The notes under the pieces were generated by a model. It ran no database searches, was not told the origin of the DNA, and saw only the letters and a list, made by a program, of their open reading frames with translations. 41,086 nucleotides of DNA, from assembly GCF_035998295.1 (NCBI RefSeq), contig NZ_DASYHS010000240.1:1-41086 (forward strand), read 5' to 3'. This DNA comes from DASYHS01 sp035998295. GTDB lineage: Bacteria > Pseudomonadota > Alphaproteobacteria > Azospirillales > Azospirillaceae. The translations under genes and the position numbers were made by a program. Positions 7,908 through 16,272 of this stretch are shown in pieces; the stretch's first letter is position 1; every line of letters begins with the position of its first letter.

Positions 7908-9043
7908 GCTGCCGTCCTCGTGGAAAACCTGCGGATGGCCGGGCCGATTTCCTTGAGCGGCAGAACGGCGTTCGCGATGCCGGCATGGGCGACCGCGCCG
8001 GGCATCCCCCACACGACGCTGGTCGGCTCGTCCTGCGCGACCACCATGCCCCCGGCCTCCGCGATCTCGGTGCAGCCGCGCATGCCGTCCTGGCCCATCC
8101 CGGTCAGGATCACCGACAGCGTGCGGCGCCCATAGATGCGCGCGATGCTGCGCATCATCGGGTCGACGGAGGGGCGGCAGAAATTCTCCGGCGGTTCCTT
8201 GTTGACCGACAGCGTCACCGAAGCCCCCCGCTGGACCAGCACCATGTGGAAATCGCCGGGCGCCAGATAGATGCGCCGCCCCGTCAACGGCTCGCCGTCC
8301 TTCGCCTCGGCGCAGGGGATGCCGCATTGCCGGGTGATGTGCTCGGCCAGGATGGTCGTGAACGTCGCCGGCATGTGCTGCGTCACGAGGATGGGCTGGA
8401 TCGGCCCGTCCTTGAGATGCGACAGCACCTCGAACAGCGCCTGGGGCCCGCCGGTCGAGCTGCCGATGGCGATCACGTCGGGGTGGAAGAGCGGCGGCAT
8501 CGGCCGCAGCGTCACCGGGGCCGGAACGGCCGGCTTGCGGATCGCGGGTGCCACGACCGGCCGGTCCGCGCGTACGCCCGGGCGGTTGCGCGACCCGGCG
8601 CGCCGGGCGCTGGCGGCCAGGACCTTCACCTTGGCCGCGAGGTCGCGCTTGAACTGGTCGGCAGCACCCAGTTCGCGGGTGGAGGTCGGCTTCGCGACGT
8701 AGTCCGCCGCGCCGGCCTGCAGCGCCTTGATGCTGATCTCCGCCCCGCGCTGGGTCAGGGTCGACGCCATGATGATCTTCACCGCCGGGTCGATCGCGAT
8801 CAGCTTGGGAATGGCCGTCAGGCCGTCCATGACCGGCATCTCGATGTCCAGGACGATGACGTCGACCGCCTGGCGCTGCAGGGCGTTGACCGCCATCTGC
8901 CCGTCGCCGACGGACGCGACGACGCGCAGGTCGGGGTCTCCCTCGAGCGCCCGCGTGAGCAGGCCGCGGATCACCGCGGAGTCGTCGACCACCATCACGC
9001 GGTAGGGGTCGTCCGGCGAAGCGGTCGAGCTGTGGGGATGCAT
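7904..9043 (-). CDS. cheB: Chemotaxis glutamate methylesterase CheB
   Basis: The 379-residue protein has an N-terminal receiver domain (14-130; acidic pair D20/D21, phosphoacceptor D66 in LDIEMP, and the KPT motif) and a C-terminal methylesterase domain (190-375). The catalytic Ser196 (GSSTGGPQ), His223 (TQHMPATFT) and Asp319 (TGMGQDGMRG) are all present. A Pro/Arg-rich linker (145-185) joins the two. CheB demethylates and deamidates receptors when phosphorylated by CheA. It is translationally coupled to cheR by a 4-nt overlap and lies 36 nt downstream of cheY. Confidence 0.97.
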   Translation of the reverse strand: MHPHSSTASPDDPYRVMVVDDSAVIRGLLTRALEGDPDLRVVASVGDGQMAVNALQRQAVDVIVLDIEMPVMDGLTAIPKLIAIDPAVKIIMASTLTQRGAEISIKALQAGAADYVAKPTSTRELGAADQFKRDLAAKVKVLAASARRAGSRNRPGVRADRPVVAPAIRKPAVPAPVTLRPMPPLFHPDVIAIGSSTGGPQALFEVLSHLKDGPIQPILVTQHMPATFTTILAEHITRQCGIPCAEAKDGEPLTGRRIYLAPGDFHMVLVQRGASVTLSVNKEPPENFCRPSVDPMMRSIARIYGRRTLSVILTGMGQDGMRGCTEIAEAGGMVVAQDEPTSVVWGMPGAVAHAGIANAVLPLKEIGPAIRRFSTRTAA

Positions 9044-9079
9044 TGTCGGCCTGCTGTATCGGTCGTGACGGCCCGACCT

Positions 9080-9445
9080 CTAGATGAGGCCGACCTGCGC
9101 GAACTTGGTCTGGATGATGTCGCTGTCGAAGGGCTTCATGATGTATTCGTTGGCGCCGGCCGACAGCGCCTCCTGGATGTGCGCGAGGTCGTTCTCGGTC
9201 GTGCAGAACACGACCTTGGGCTGGTCCCCCCCTTCCATCCGGCGCAGCCGGCGCAGGAACTCTATGCCGGTCATCACCGGCATGTTCCAGTCGAGGAGGA
9301 TCGCGTCGGGCATGTCCTTGAGGCAGTGGTCCATGGCCTGTTTGCCATCCTCGGCCTCGGCGCAGGCGAACCTCAGCTCCTCCAGGATCTTGCGGGCAAC
9401 CTTGCGCACGACGCGGCTGTCGTCAACGACCAGGCACGATTTCAT
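9080..9445 (-). CDS. cheY: Chemotaxis response regulator CheY
   Basis: A 121-residue single-domain receiver. The acidic pair D8/D9, phosphoacceptor D52 (LLDWNMP), the conserved Thr (CTTEN) and the Lys of MKPF are all present, so it should be phosphorylated by CheA. Its place between cheW and cheB in the che operon supports CheY. Whether it binds the flagellar switch or has another output, as proposed for Che1-type systems, cannot be told from sequence. Confidence 0.94.
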   Translation of the reverse strand: MKSCLVVDDSRVVRKVARKILEELRFACAEAEDGKQAMDHCLKDMPDAILLDWNMPVMTGIEFLRRLRRMEGGDQPKVVFCTTENDLAHIQEALSAGANEYIMKPFDSDIIQTKFAQVGLI

Positions 9446-9488
9446 CTAGGGAACCCCGAGCGGCGAGGAGGGCGGCGGCGCCGTCCCT

Positions 9489-9980
9489 TCACACCACCTC
9501 CAGATTGGCGAAGTTGAGGAGCCGCGGCACGTCGAGGACGACGAGCAGCGTGTCGTTCAGGCGGTAGATCCCGGTGGAGAGATCGCGCCAGCGCGGGTCC
9601 ATCGTCGCGGGGTTCCGCTCGAACTCGTCCGAGGAAAGGGACAGCACCTCGCCGACGCTGTCCACCATCAGCGAGTAGAGCTCGCCGCGGTGGTCGACGA
9701 CGATGCTCATGCCGGGCTTCTCGCGGTCGCGGGCCGGCAGCCCGAGCCGCAGCCGGACGTCGACCGCGGTGACGATCCGCCCGCGCAGGTTCAGCGATCC
9801 CGCGACCTCCGGCGGCGCCAGCGGGATGCGGGTGATCCGCTGGTGGCCCAGGACGTCCTGGACCTGGAGCACGGGGATGCCGAACAACTGGTTCGAGATC
9901 GTCATGGTCACGAAATCGTCGTTGCCGACGGCGAGCGCGACTTCGTGCTTGCCCTTGGTGGCTGGAAGATTGGCACTCAT
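9489..9980 (-). CDS. cheW: Chemotaxis coupling protein CheW
   Basis: The 163-residue protein is a single CheW domain (about 20-158), showing FVTMTISNQLFGIPVLQVQDV, a GSLNLRGRIVTAVDV core and a VVDSVGEV-like strand. CheW couples CheA to chemoreceptors at the membrane array. Its ATG overlaps the cheA stop by 4 nt (9977-9980), so the pair is translationally coupled. Confidence 0.96.
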   Translation of the reverse strand: MSANLPATKGKHEVALAVGNDDFVTMTISNQLFGIPVLQVQDVLGHQRITRIPLAPPEVAGSLNLRGRIVTAVDVRLRLGLPARDREKPGMSIVVDHRGELYSLMVDSVGEVLSLSSDEFERNPATMDPRWRDLSTGIYRLNDTLLVVLDVPRLLNFANLEVV

Positions 9981-12652
9981 GCGGCACCTTTGGCTTCAGC
10001 GAGGGTCTGCGAGAGCGTGTACAGCAGCGCGTCGCGGTCGAACTTCGCGACGTAGTCCGTGAAGCCCGCCTGGCGGCCCCGGTCGAGGTCGCGGGCGCTG
10101 GCATGGCTGGACAGAGCGACCAGGGGCACACCGGCCCAGCGCGTGTCGCGGCGCAGCGCCTCCGCCAGCTCGAACCCGTTCATGCCCGGCATCTCGATGT
10201 CGGAGACGATGACGTCGAAGTCCTCTCCGGCCTCGCACAGGCCGAGCGCCTCGTCCGCGCTTTCGACCGCGGTGACGTCGTAGCCCGCGACCGAGAGCAG
10301 CGGCGAGAGCAGATTGCGGAAGAAGACGCTGTCGTCGACCAGGAGCACGCGGTTGACGCGATCCTCCTCGTAGCCTTCCAGCTTGGCCGCCCCGAACCAG
10401 TCCTTGTAGGCGCGGGTCAGGTAGAACCCGGCGTCGATCACCTCGGTCGCCTTGCCGGCGATGATCGCGCTGCCCATCAGCCCCGGCCGCTCGTGCGTCA
10501 GCTCCACCTTCATGCGGTCCTCGACGATGTCGACGATCTCGTCGACCACGAGCCCCATCGACCGGTCGCCGTCGGCGAAGACCAGCACCGGCTGGCGGCC
10601 TTCGGGGCGCAGCGCGAAGCCGGGGTCGATCGGCACCAGCGGCATCAGCTTGCCGCGGTACTGGACCACCGGCTGGCCGTTCGAGATCTCGACCGTCGAC
10701 AGGTCGATGTCCTCGAGGCGCGCGACCAGCGAGAGCGGCACCGCCTTGGGCGCCACGTCGCCGGCCCGGAACAGCAGGAGCGCCAGCTTGTCGTCCTGGC
10801 GCGCGGCGTGGGCCACCGCCGCCTCGCGGGCCGCGACCCCTTCGCTGATCCGCAGCTCGCCGGTCGCGGACGCGATGCCGTTCGGGTCCAGGATCATGAT
10901 CACCGAGCCGTCGCCCAGGATCGTGTTGCCCGAGAACATCTCGATGTGGCGCAGGATCGGCGCCACCGGCTTCACCACGATCTCCTCGGTGTCGAACACG
11001 CGGTCGACGATGATGCCGAAGGTGTAGGTGCCGACCTGGGTCACGACGATGAAGGTTTCCTCCTGGGCCGCCTCGTCCCCCAGCTTCAGGAGGCGCTGCA
11101 GCGAGACCAGCGGCAGGAGGCGGTTGCGCAACCTAAGGACCGGCGTGCCGTTGATCCGCTCGATGGTGTGCTCGCTGTCGGCGGCGGCGCGCACCAGCTC
11201 GACCACGCTGATCTGCGGGATGGCGAAGCGCTCGCCCGCGCATTCGACGATGAGGGCGGAGACGATGGCGAGCGTGAGGGGGATCTTGATGACGAAGTTC
11301 GAGCCCTTGCCGAACTGCGACTTCATCTCGATCGTGCCGCCGATCTTCTCGATGTTGGTCTTGACCACGTCCATGCCGACGCCGCGGCCGGAAACGCTGG
11401 TGACCTTGTTCGCGGTCGAGAAGCCCGGCTTCATGATGAACTGGGCGATCTGCTGCTCGGACATGCCGACCAGATCGGCCTCGGTGACGAGGCCGTTCGC
11501 GATCGCCTTCTGCTTGATCCTCTCGAGGTCGAGGCCGCGGCCGTCGTCCGAGATCTCGATGATGATGTGGCCGCCCTCGTGGTACGCGTTCAGCGTGATG
11601 CGGCCGGTTTCCTGCTTGCCCGCGCGCAGCCGGTCGACCGGCGTCTCCAGCCCATGGTCGGCGGAATTGCGCACCATGTGGGTGAGCGGGTCCTTGATCA
11701 GCTCGAGCACCTGGCGGTCGAGCTCGGTCTCGGCGCCGAGCATCTGCAGGTCGATCTTCTTGCCCAGTTCGTGGCAGAGGTCCCGCACGAGGCGCGGCAG
11801 CTTCGCCCAGGCGTTGCCGATGGGCTGCATGCGCGTCTTCATGACGCCTTCCTGCAGCTCCGAGGTGACGTGGTTCAGCCGCTGCAGGGGAGCGGCGAAC
11901 TCGCTCTCCTTCTGGCTGCGCAGGATCTGCAGGAGCTGGTTGCGGGTCAGGACCAGCTCGGAGACCATCGTCATCAGGTTCTCGAGCAGGTCGACGTTGA
12001 CGCGGATCGTCTGGGCCGCGACCGCGGATTCCTTGGTGCCGTCGCGCAGCTCTTCGGCCGTCGGCCCGCCCTGCGGCCCCGAGGCCGCCGGCCGGGCGAC
12101 CGGCGCGGGCTCGGCGGCGTGCTCGTGCACGACGAGGTCCTTCGCCGCGGCCGTCACCGCCTTCGCGACGGAAGCCGTCGCCGCCGCGACGACCGGCTCG
12201 AATTCCGGCTCGGGCTCGGGCTCCGGTTCCGGCTGGGGGGCGGGCGCCTGCGCCTGCGCGCCGCCGGAGGGCTCCCGGCCCTCGGCGATCGCGTTCAGCC
12301 GGGCGATCAGATCCACGTCGTCGCCGGCCGGCTCCGCCTCCGTCTGCTCCAGGACCGAGAGGATGAGCTTGATGGTGTCGAGCGACTGCAGGATCGCCGA
12401 CACCGCGCCGGGGGTCACCTTCAGCTCGCCGTCCCGGAACTTGCCCAGGACGTTCTCCGAGGCGTGGGCCACCTGCTCCAGCCTCGGAAGGCCGAGGAAG
12501 CCGCAGGTCCCCTTGATCGTGTGGACCAGCCGGAAGATGTTTCCGAGCAACTCCGGGTTGTTGGGATTCTGCTCGAGGCGGACGAGTTCCACGTCGAGCA
12601 CAGCGAGGTTCTCGTTCGTTTCCGTCAGGAACTCGCTGAGCAGATCATCCAT
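9977..12652 (-). CDS. cheA: Chemotaxis histidine kinase CheA with two CheW-type domains and a receiver
   Basis: The 891-residue kinase starts at the ATG at 12652; the frame is open 50 codons upstream but that part does not look coding. Domains in order: HPt (1-110) with phosphorylated His44 in LVHTIKGTCGF; an acidic Pro/Glu linker (130-210); dimerisation helices (213-275); ATPase (280-460) with N box DPLTHMVRNSADHGLE (321-336), G1 DDGRG (369-373) and G2 SGRGVGMDVV (421-430); a CheW regulatory domain (462-600); a second CheW-like domain (620-755); and a C-terminal receiver (767-885) with acidic D773/D774, phosphoacceptor D818 (SDIEMP) and Lys870. The terminal receiver may act as a phosphate sink or feedback element. 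First gene of the che operon. Confidence 0.97.
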   Translation of the reverse strand: MDDLLSEFLTETNENLAVLDVELVRLEQNPNNPELLGNIFRLVHTIKGTCGFLGLPRLEQVAHASENVLGKFRDGELKVTPGAVSAILQSLDTIKLILSVLEQTEAEPAGDDVDLIARLNAIAEGREPSGGAQAQAPAPQPEPEPEPEPEFEPVVAAATASVAKAVTAAAKDLVVHEHAAEPAPVARPAASGPQGGPTAEELRDGTKESAVAAQTIRVNVDLLENLMTMVSELVLTRNQLLQILRSQKESEFAAPLQRLNHVTSELQEGVMKTRMQPIGNAWAKLPRLVRDLCHELGKKIDLQMLGAETELDRQVLELIKDPLTHMVRNSADHGLETPVDRLRAGKQETGRITLNAYHEGGHIIIEISDDGRGLDLERIKQKAIANGLVTEADLVGMSEQQIAQFIMKPGFSTANKVTSVSGRGVGMDVVKTNIEKIGGTIEMKSQFGKGSNFVIKIPLTLAIVSALIVECAGERFAIPQISVVELVRAAADSEHTIERINGTPVLRLRNRLLPLVSLQRLLKLGDEAAQEETFIVVTQVGTYTFGIIVDRVFDTEEIVVKPVAPILRHIEMFSGNTILGDGSVIMILDPNGIASATGELRISEGVAAREAAVAHAARQDDKLALLLFRAGDVAPKAVPLSLVARLEDIDLSTVEISNGQPVVQYRGKLMPLVPIDPGFALRPEGRQPVLVFADGDRSMGLVVDEIVDIVEDRMKVELTHERPGLMGSAIIAGKATEVIDAGFYLTRAYKDWFGAAKLEGYEEDRVNRVLLVDDSVFFRNLLSPLLSVAGYDVTAVESADEALGLCEAGEDFDVIVSDIEMPGMNGFELAEALRRDTRWAGVPLVALSSHASARDLDRGRQAGFTDYVAKFDRDALLYTLSQTLAEAKGAA

Positions 12653-12734
12653 GTCGAAGCCCCCACATCCCCATCGACGAACCGCATCCTTTTCCGTACC
12701 AGGGCCGGAAGCGGCCGGGCCGGCGGATGCGCTC

Positions 12735-12745
12735 GGAACGGTTCC
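12735..12745. promoter_or_regulatory. Inverted repeat in the cheA upstream region
   Basis: GGAAC-G-GTTCC is a short inverted repeat 83 bp upstream of the cheA start, inside the 167-bp divergent gap between cheA and a small plus-strand gene. It may be an operator of the che operon; nothing else supports this. Confidence 0.25.
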
Positions 12746-12819
12746 AACCTCGCAAACACTGATTAAGAGTCCCTTACCCCGAAATCGCAGACCCGGAGCC
12801 ACCGGAAAGGAGCAGTCGC

Positions 12820-12993
12820 ATGGACGAAGCCCGGATCGCAGAGGAACTGCGCGCCAAGGTTGTTCTTCTGAACGAAGCCATGGCGGAGGCCGCCCGCGCG
12901 GGGCTGCGCGTCGAACTGCACACGAGCGCGCACCAGACCGCGGCGGGCGAAGCGATGCCCGTGCTCGACGTCGTCGTCTACAAGCGCCTTTGA
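12820..12993 (+). CDS. Small 57-residue protein of unknown function
   Basis: An ATG at 12820 follows a strong Shine-Dalgarno (GGAAAGGAG, 12803-12811) and opens a 57-codon frame ending in TGA at 12991-12993. The predicted protein has an N-terminal amphipathic helix (MDEARIAEELRAKVVLLNEA) and then two beta-strand-like segments (LRVELHTS and MPVLDVVVYKRL) around a short polar turn. That looks like a compact alpha-beta fold rather than random translation. It is divergent from cheA and convergent with chpT. I do not recognise a family; a motility or phosphorelay link is only positional. Confidence 0.7.
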   Translation: MDEARIAEELRAKVVLLNEAMAEAARAGLRVELHTSAHQTAAGEAMPVLDVVVYKRL

Positions 12994-12999
12994 GGCGGC

Positions 13000-13626
13000 T
13001 CAGGGGTTGAGCCGAAGCTCCAGGCGCTCCGTGCCCGGCACGACGTCCAGCCGGAAGCCGTACGAGGCGGCGAAGCTGCCGGTCGCGAAGGCATGGACGG
13101 TCCGCGGGCTCAGCGCATCGACCGCGACCGAACCTTCGAGCGCTGCGCGCGTTTCCGGCCGCAACCCGGCCGCGCGGCCTTCGGCGACCACCGAGGGCCC
13201 CCCGCCGTCGGCATCGACGCGCAGGGTGCCGCCATAGGCGAGCGCCTCCTCCCCCAGGACCAGGAGATTGAGGAGCATCTTCGCCGCGCCGCGCCGTTCC
13301 GCCAGCGCATCGGGCAGCCGCCCGGGGGGCCAGTCCAGCGAGATCTTCCCGCCCGTGAAATAGGCCGACGCCGCCTGCTGGGCATCCGCGAACCCGGCGG
13401 TGCCGCCGGCGCCGGCGGCCCCGTAGGCGAGCCGCAGCAGCCGCAGGCGCCGCGCCGCCTGCCCGGCGCTGTGGGCGATCAGGGCGATCGCCTCGTCGGT
13501 CATGTCTTCGCCCATCTCCTCGATGAGTTCGACACCGTTGTTGATCGCGCCGATCGGACTCACCAGTTCATGGCAAAGCCGCGAGCACAGCAGCTCGGCG
13601 ACGCGTATGTCCATGTCGATCGTCAC
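13000..13626 (-). CDS. chpT: Histidine phosphotransferase ChpT
   Basis: The protein resembles a histidine-kinase dimerisation and degenerate ATPase core, as ChpT does. The motif LCSRLCHELVSPIGAINNGVEL carries the phosphorylated His (His19 from this start). ChpT passes phosphate from the receiver domain of CckA to CtrA and CpdR. The start is uncertain: the GTG at 13626 (208 residues) has GGAG 10 nt upstream and fits ChpT N-termini, while a GTG at 13659 adds 11 residues without a ribosome site. Its presence with ctrA in the same 10 kb strengthens both calls. Confidence 0.9.
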   Translation of the reverse strand: MTIDMDIRVAELLCSRLCHELVSPIGAINNGVELIEEMGEDMTDEAIALIAHSAGQAARRLRLLRLAYGAAGAGGTAGFADAQQAASAYFTGGKISLDWPPGRLPDALAERRGAAKMLLNLLVLGEEALAYGGTLRVDADGGGPSVVAEGRAAGLRPETRAALEGSVAVDALSPRTVHAFATGSFAASYGFRLDVVPGTERLELRLNP

Positions 13627-13720
13627 GTGCGTCAGGCTCCGTCTTGCGGGAAGATCCACGATATGACCGTGAACGGCACCTCAAGGTTTACCTACACCGC
13701 GGCCGAGAGCAACCCCAACG

Positions 13721-13903
13721 ATGGCTGACCCGTTTCTTGTTCCAGGCGCGCGCGTGCGCCTGCCCGGCCGGCCCGACTGGGGCCTCGGCCAGGTCCAGTC
13801 CGTGATCGGATCGCGCGTCACCGTCAATTTCGAGCACGGCGGCAAGCAGCTCCTGAACGCCGCGGCGGTCGACATCGACGTCGTCGATCCCGAGACGGAG
13901 TGA
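13721..13903 (+). CDS. DUF3553 family protein
   Basis: The 60-residue protein matches the small DUF3553 family: PGARVRLPGRPDWGLGQVQSVIG, then RVTVNFEHGGKQLLNAAAVDIDVV. The fold is expected to be a compact SH3/Tudor-like barrel similar to modules on UvrD-type helicases and CarD-like proteins. Its function is not established. It reads away from chpT and converges with the AsmA-like gene 6 bp further on. Confidence 0.85.
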   Translation: MADPFLVPGARVRLPGRPDWGLGQVQSVIGSRVTVNFEHGGKQLLNAAAVDIDVVDPETE

Positions 13904-13909
13904 GCGGCG

Positions 13910-16057
13910 TCAGCGGTTGAACAGCCCCCGCAGGGTCTGGAGAGGATCGGCGGGTGCCGCGGGCGCCTCTCCCGCAGCGCCCTCCGCGGGCGCCCCGCCG
14001 GCAGGGACGTCCCCGGCGGGCGCACCGCCGAGCCCCTCGAGCAGGCGCCGGACCGCATCCTCCGGCCGGCCGCCCTCGACCGCGTCCCGCAACTGGTCGA
14101 CCTGCCGGCCGATCGCCGCCGGGTCGCGGACCGCCTCGCGGGCGAGTGCGGCCAGGTCGGGGGCGAAGGAGAGATCGTCGAAGGTGCCGCGCACCAGGAT
14201 CGGCACGGCCAGTCCCGAGCGATCCTCCCGGCCGCCCTGCCCCTCGATGTCGGCGACGAGCCGGGGCGTCAGGCGCATGTCCACCGTGCGGGCCCGCAGG
14301 TCGACGCTTCCCTCGCCCGACATCCGGACCAGCGGCGCCAGCATGCGCAGGTCGCCGGTCCGGGCGACGCCGTCGACGACCTCGAACCCGGCGCCGAGTT
14401 CGGCGAAGTCGGTCCTGGGCGGCGCTTCGCCGTCCGGGGCCGGCTCGCCCCGGACGGTCGCGAGCGCGTTGCGCAGCATCGCCGCGATATTGACCCCCTC
14501 GACGGCGCCGTCGGTGAACAGCAGCGAGCCCGTACCGTCGAGATCGGCCAGCATCGCCTCGTCGGACGCCCCCGCCGCGCGCAGCGCGGCCGTGCCCTGC
14601 ATCGTCCCCGACAGCCGGTCGAAATCGGCCAGGGCGACGAGCAACGGGTGGGCCTGGACGGCGGACAGCCGCAGGTCCAGCTCGGCCCGGGGCACGTCGG
14701 CGGAGCCGTCGAGCAAGGCGCGCGCCGCGACCGTCCCGTCCAGCAGGGGCGTGTCGCCGAGCACCAGGGCGAGCCGTCCGGCGGAGAGGTCGACCGACAG
14801 CGAGGTCGGCCCGCTCTCCACGCCGCTGGACGCGATCGCGTCCGCGGCAAGGTCCAGATCCGCGTCCACGGCGCGCAGGAAGCCGAGGTCGATCGGGACG
14901 GGTGCGCGCGCCTGGGCGGGGGCCTCGGTCTGCGCCGGCGGAGCGGCCGGCGCGGCCTCGGACGGAGCGGCTTCGGACGGCTGGGCCGTGCCGGCCGCCG
15001 CGCGCAGCCGGTCGAGGTCGACGCGTCCCAGTGCCAGTTGCCCCGAAACCGCCGGCCGGGGACCGTCGAGCGCCACCGCGAGGTCGCCCTGGACGCGTTC
15101 GCCGGCCAGTTCCATCGTCGCCCCGGAGAGAGCGATGCGCGTCGGCTCGGCAGCCAGCTCGCCGAGGATCGAGAGCTCGCCTTCGGGGATCTCCGCCGTC
15201 CCTGCCCCGAGCCATGCCGCGGCCTCGGCCGCGGAGGGCGCCGCCACCGAGACACGGCCGGCGGCCGACGGGGCCGTCCCGGCGGCGACGCGCCCGTCGA
15301 AGGCGACACGCAGCGCGTCGGCGCCGGCTTCCAGCGAAAGCGCGGTGGGCTCGCCGGCCAGCAGCGCGCCGAACTCGGCGCCTTCGGCCTCCAGCGATAC
15401 GCTGCGCCCTCCATACTCGAAGCCGGCCTCGATCGTCGCCGGAACGTCCATCGCCGGGGCCGACAGGGTCGCGTCCAGGTCCGCGACCTGGTACCGGGCG
15501 CCGGTCCGGGCATCGCTCCAGGAGAGCCGCCCATCCACGACCTCGACCGACGGCAGCGCCAGGCTCGGCAAGGTTCGGGGCTCGGGAGCGCCGGACTGGG
15601 GGTCGGACTGGGGAGTGCCGGACTGGGGGTCGGACTGGGCTTCGCCGGCGGAGCCCGCCTCCGGCGCCCCGGCTTCGAACCGCCAGTTCGGGCGCCCCTG
15701 CGCGTCGACCTCCAGCGCGATCTCCGGTTCGACGAGCACCAGGCGCCGGATGGAAATCTCGCCGGAGAGCAGCGGGAGCGGGTCGAGCGCCAGGTCCAGC
15801 CGCTCGAGGCTGGCCATGGCGTCGGCATCGCCCCCGGGCGCGTTGGAGAAGGTGACCTGCTCGAGCTGCAGCGCCGGGCGGGGCAGGATCGAAAGGCTCA
15901 CCGGGCCGTTCACAGTCAGGGTCCGCCCGGTGCGCTCGCGGACCAGGGCGGCCAGCCGCTCCTTCTGCGAGTCCAGGTTCACGAGGAAAGGCACGGCCAC
16001 CACCACGGCGGCGAGCAGCACGACCAGGATGGCCAGGCCGATCAGCAGCTTCTTCAT
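13910..16057 (-). CDS. AsmA family inner-membrane protein
   Basis: This 715-residue protein begins with a single membrane anchor (residues 3-24) followed by a long periplasmic region. Family marks are the early NLDSQKERLAALVRERTGRTLTV segment, the LSILPRPALQLEQVTFSNAPGG motif, and the C-terminal AsmA_2-type region (from about 440) with DFDRLSGTMQGTAALRA. AsmA-like proteins are bridge-like lipid-transfer proteins affecting outer-membrane lipid homeostasis; the paralogue-level role here is unknown. The ATG at 16057 follows GGAGCAGGA, and upstream frame extension looks non-coding. Ala/Pro/Glu-rich linkers sit near residues 150-170, 360-390 and at the C-terminus. Confidence 0.85.
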   Translation of the reverse strand: MKKLLIGLAILVVLLAAVVVAVPFLVNLDSQKERLAALVRERTGRTLTVNGPVSLSILPRPALQLEQVTFSNAPGGDADAMASLERLDLALDPLPLLSGEISIRRLVLVEPEIALEVDAQGRPNWRFEAGAPEAGSAGEAQSDPQSGTPQSDPQSGAPEPRTLPSLALPSVEVVDGRLSWSDARTGARYQVADLDATLSAPAMDVPATIEAGFEYGGRSVSLEAEGAEFGALLAGEPTALSLEAGADALRVAFDGRVAAGTAPSAAGRVSVAAPSAAEAAAWLGAGTAEIPEGELSILGELAAEPTRIALSGATMELAGERVQGDLAVALDGPRPAVSGQLALGRVDLDRLRAAAGTAQPSEAAPSEAAPAAPPAQTEAPAQARAPVPIDLGFLRAVDADLDLAADAIASSGVESGPTSLSVDLSAGRLALVLGDTPLLDGTVAARALLDGSADVPRAELDLRLSAVQAHPLLVALADFDRLSGTMQGTAALRAAGASDEAMLADLDGTGSLLFTDGAVEGVNIAAMLRNALATVRGEPAPDGEAPPRTDFAELGAGFEVVDGVARTGDLRMLAPLVRMSGEGSVDLRARTVDMRLTPRLVADIEGQGGREDRSGLAVPILVRGTFDDLSFAPDLAALAREAVRDPAAIGRQVDQLRDAVEGGRPEDAVRRLLEGLGGAPAGDVPAGGAPAEGAAGEAPAAPADPLQTLRGLFNR

Positions 16058-16227
16058 GCGTCCTGCTCCGTACGTCGGGCACGAGGGATCTGGACCGGGC
16101 GCCCGCCCCCTCCTACCTTGTGGAGACCCTGGGGTGCCGGCCGGGAACGTGAATTGCGCTATCGCGGCTGGAGCCGCGGAAGTCAAGCCATGTTATCCTG
16201 CGCCCTGCAACGCGAGCCGGCGCAGCG

Positions 16228-16244
16228 GGCTGGGTCATCCAGCC
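16228..16244 (+). promoter_or_regulatory. Small hairpin upstream of moaA
   Basis: GGCTGG-GTCAT-CCAGCC forms a 6-bp stem about 10 nt before the moaA ribosome site (AAGGAG). It is far too small to be a Moco riboswitch. It might affect translation; evidence is only the inverted repeat. Confidence 0.25.
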
Positions 16245-16272
16245 GGCTGGGCTGCAAGGAGATCACGAAGCC

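Noticed and set aside
10103..12766. 887-codon plus-strand frame antisense to cheA
   Set aside because: Rich in His, Asp and Arg, typical of antisense shadow frames in high-GC genes; cheA on the other strand is unmistakable.
16187..16272. Molybdenum-cofactor riboswitch before moaA
   Set aside because: The leader is under 90 nt with only one small hairpin, far short of the Moco riboswitch structure.
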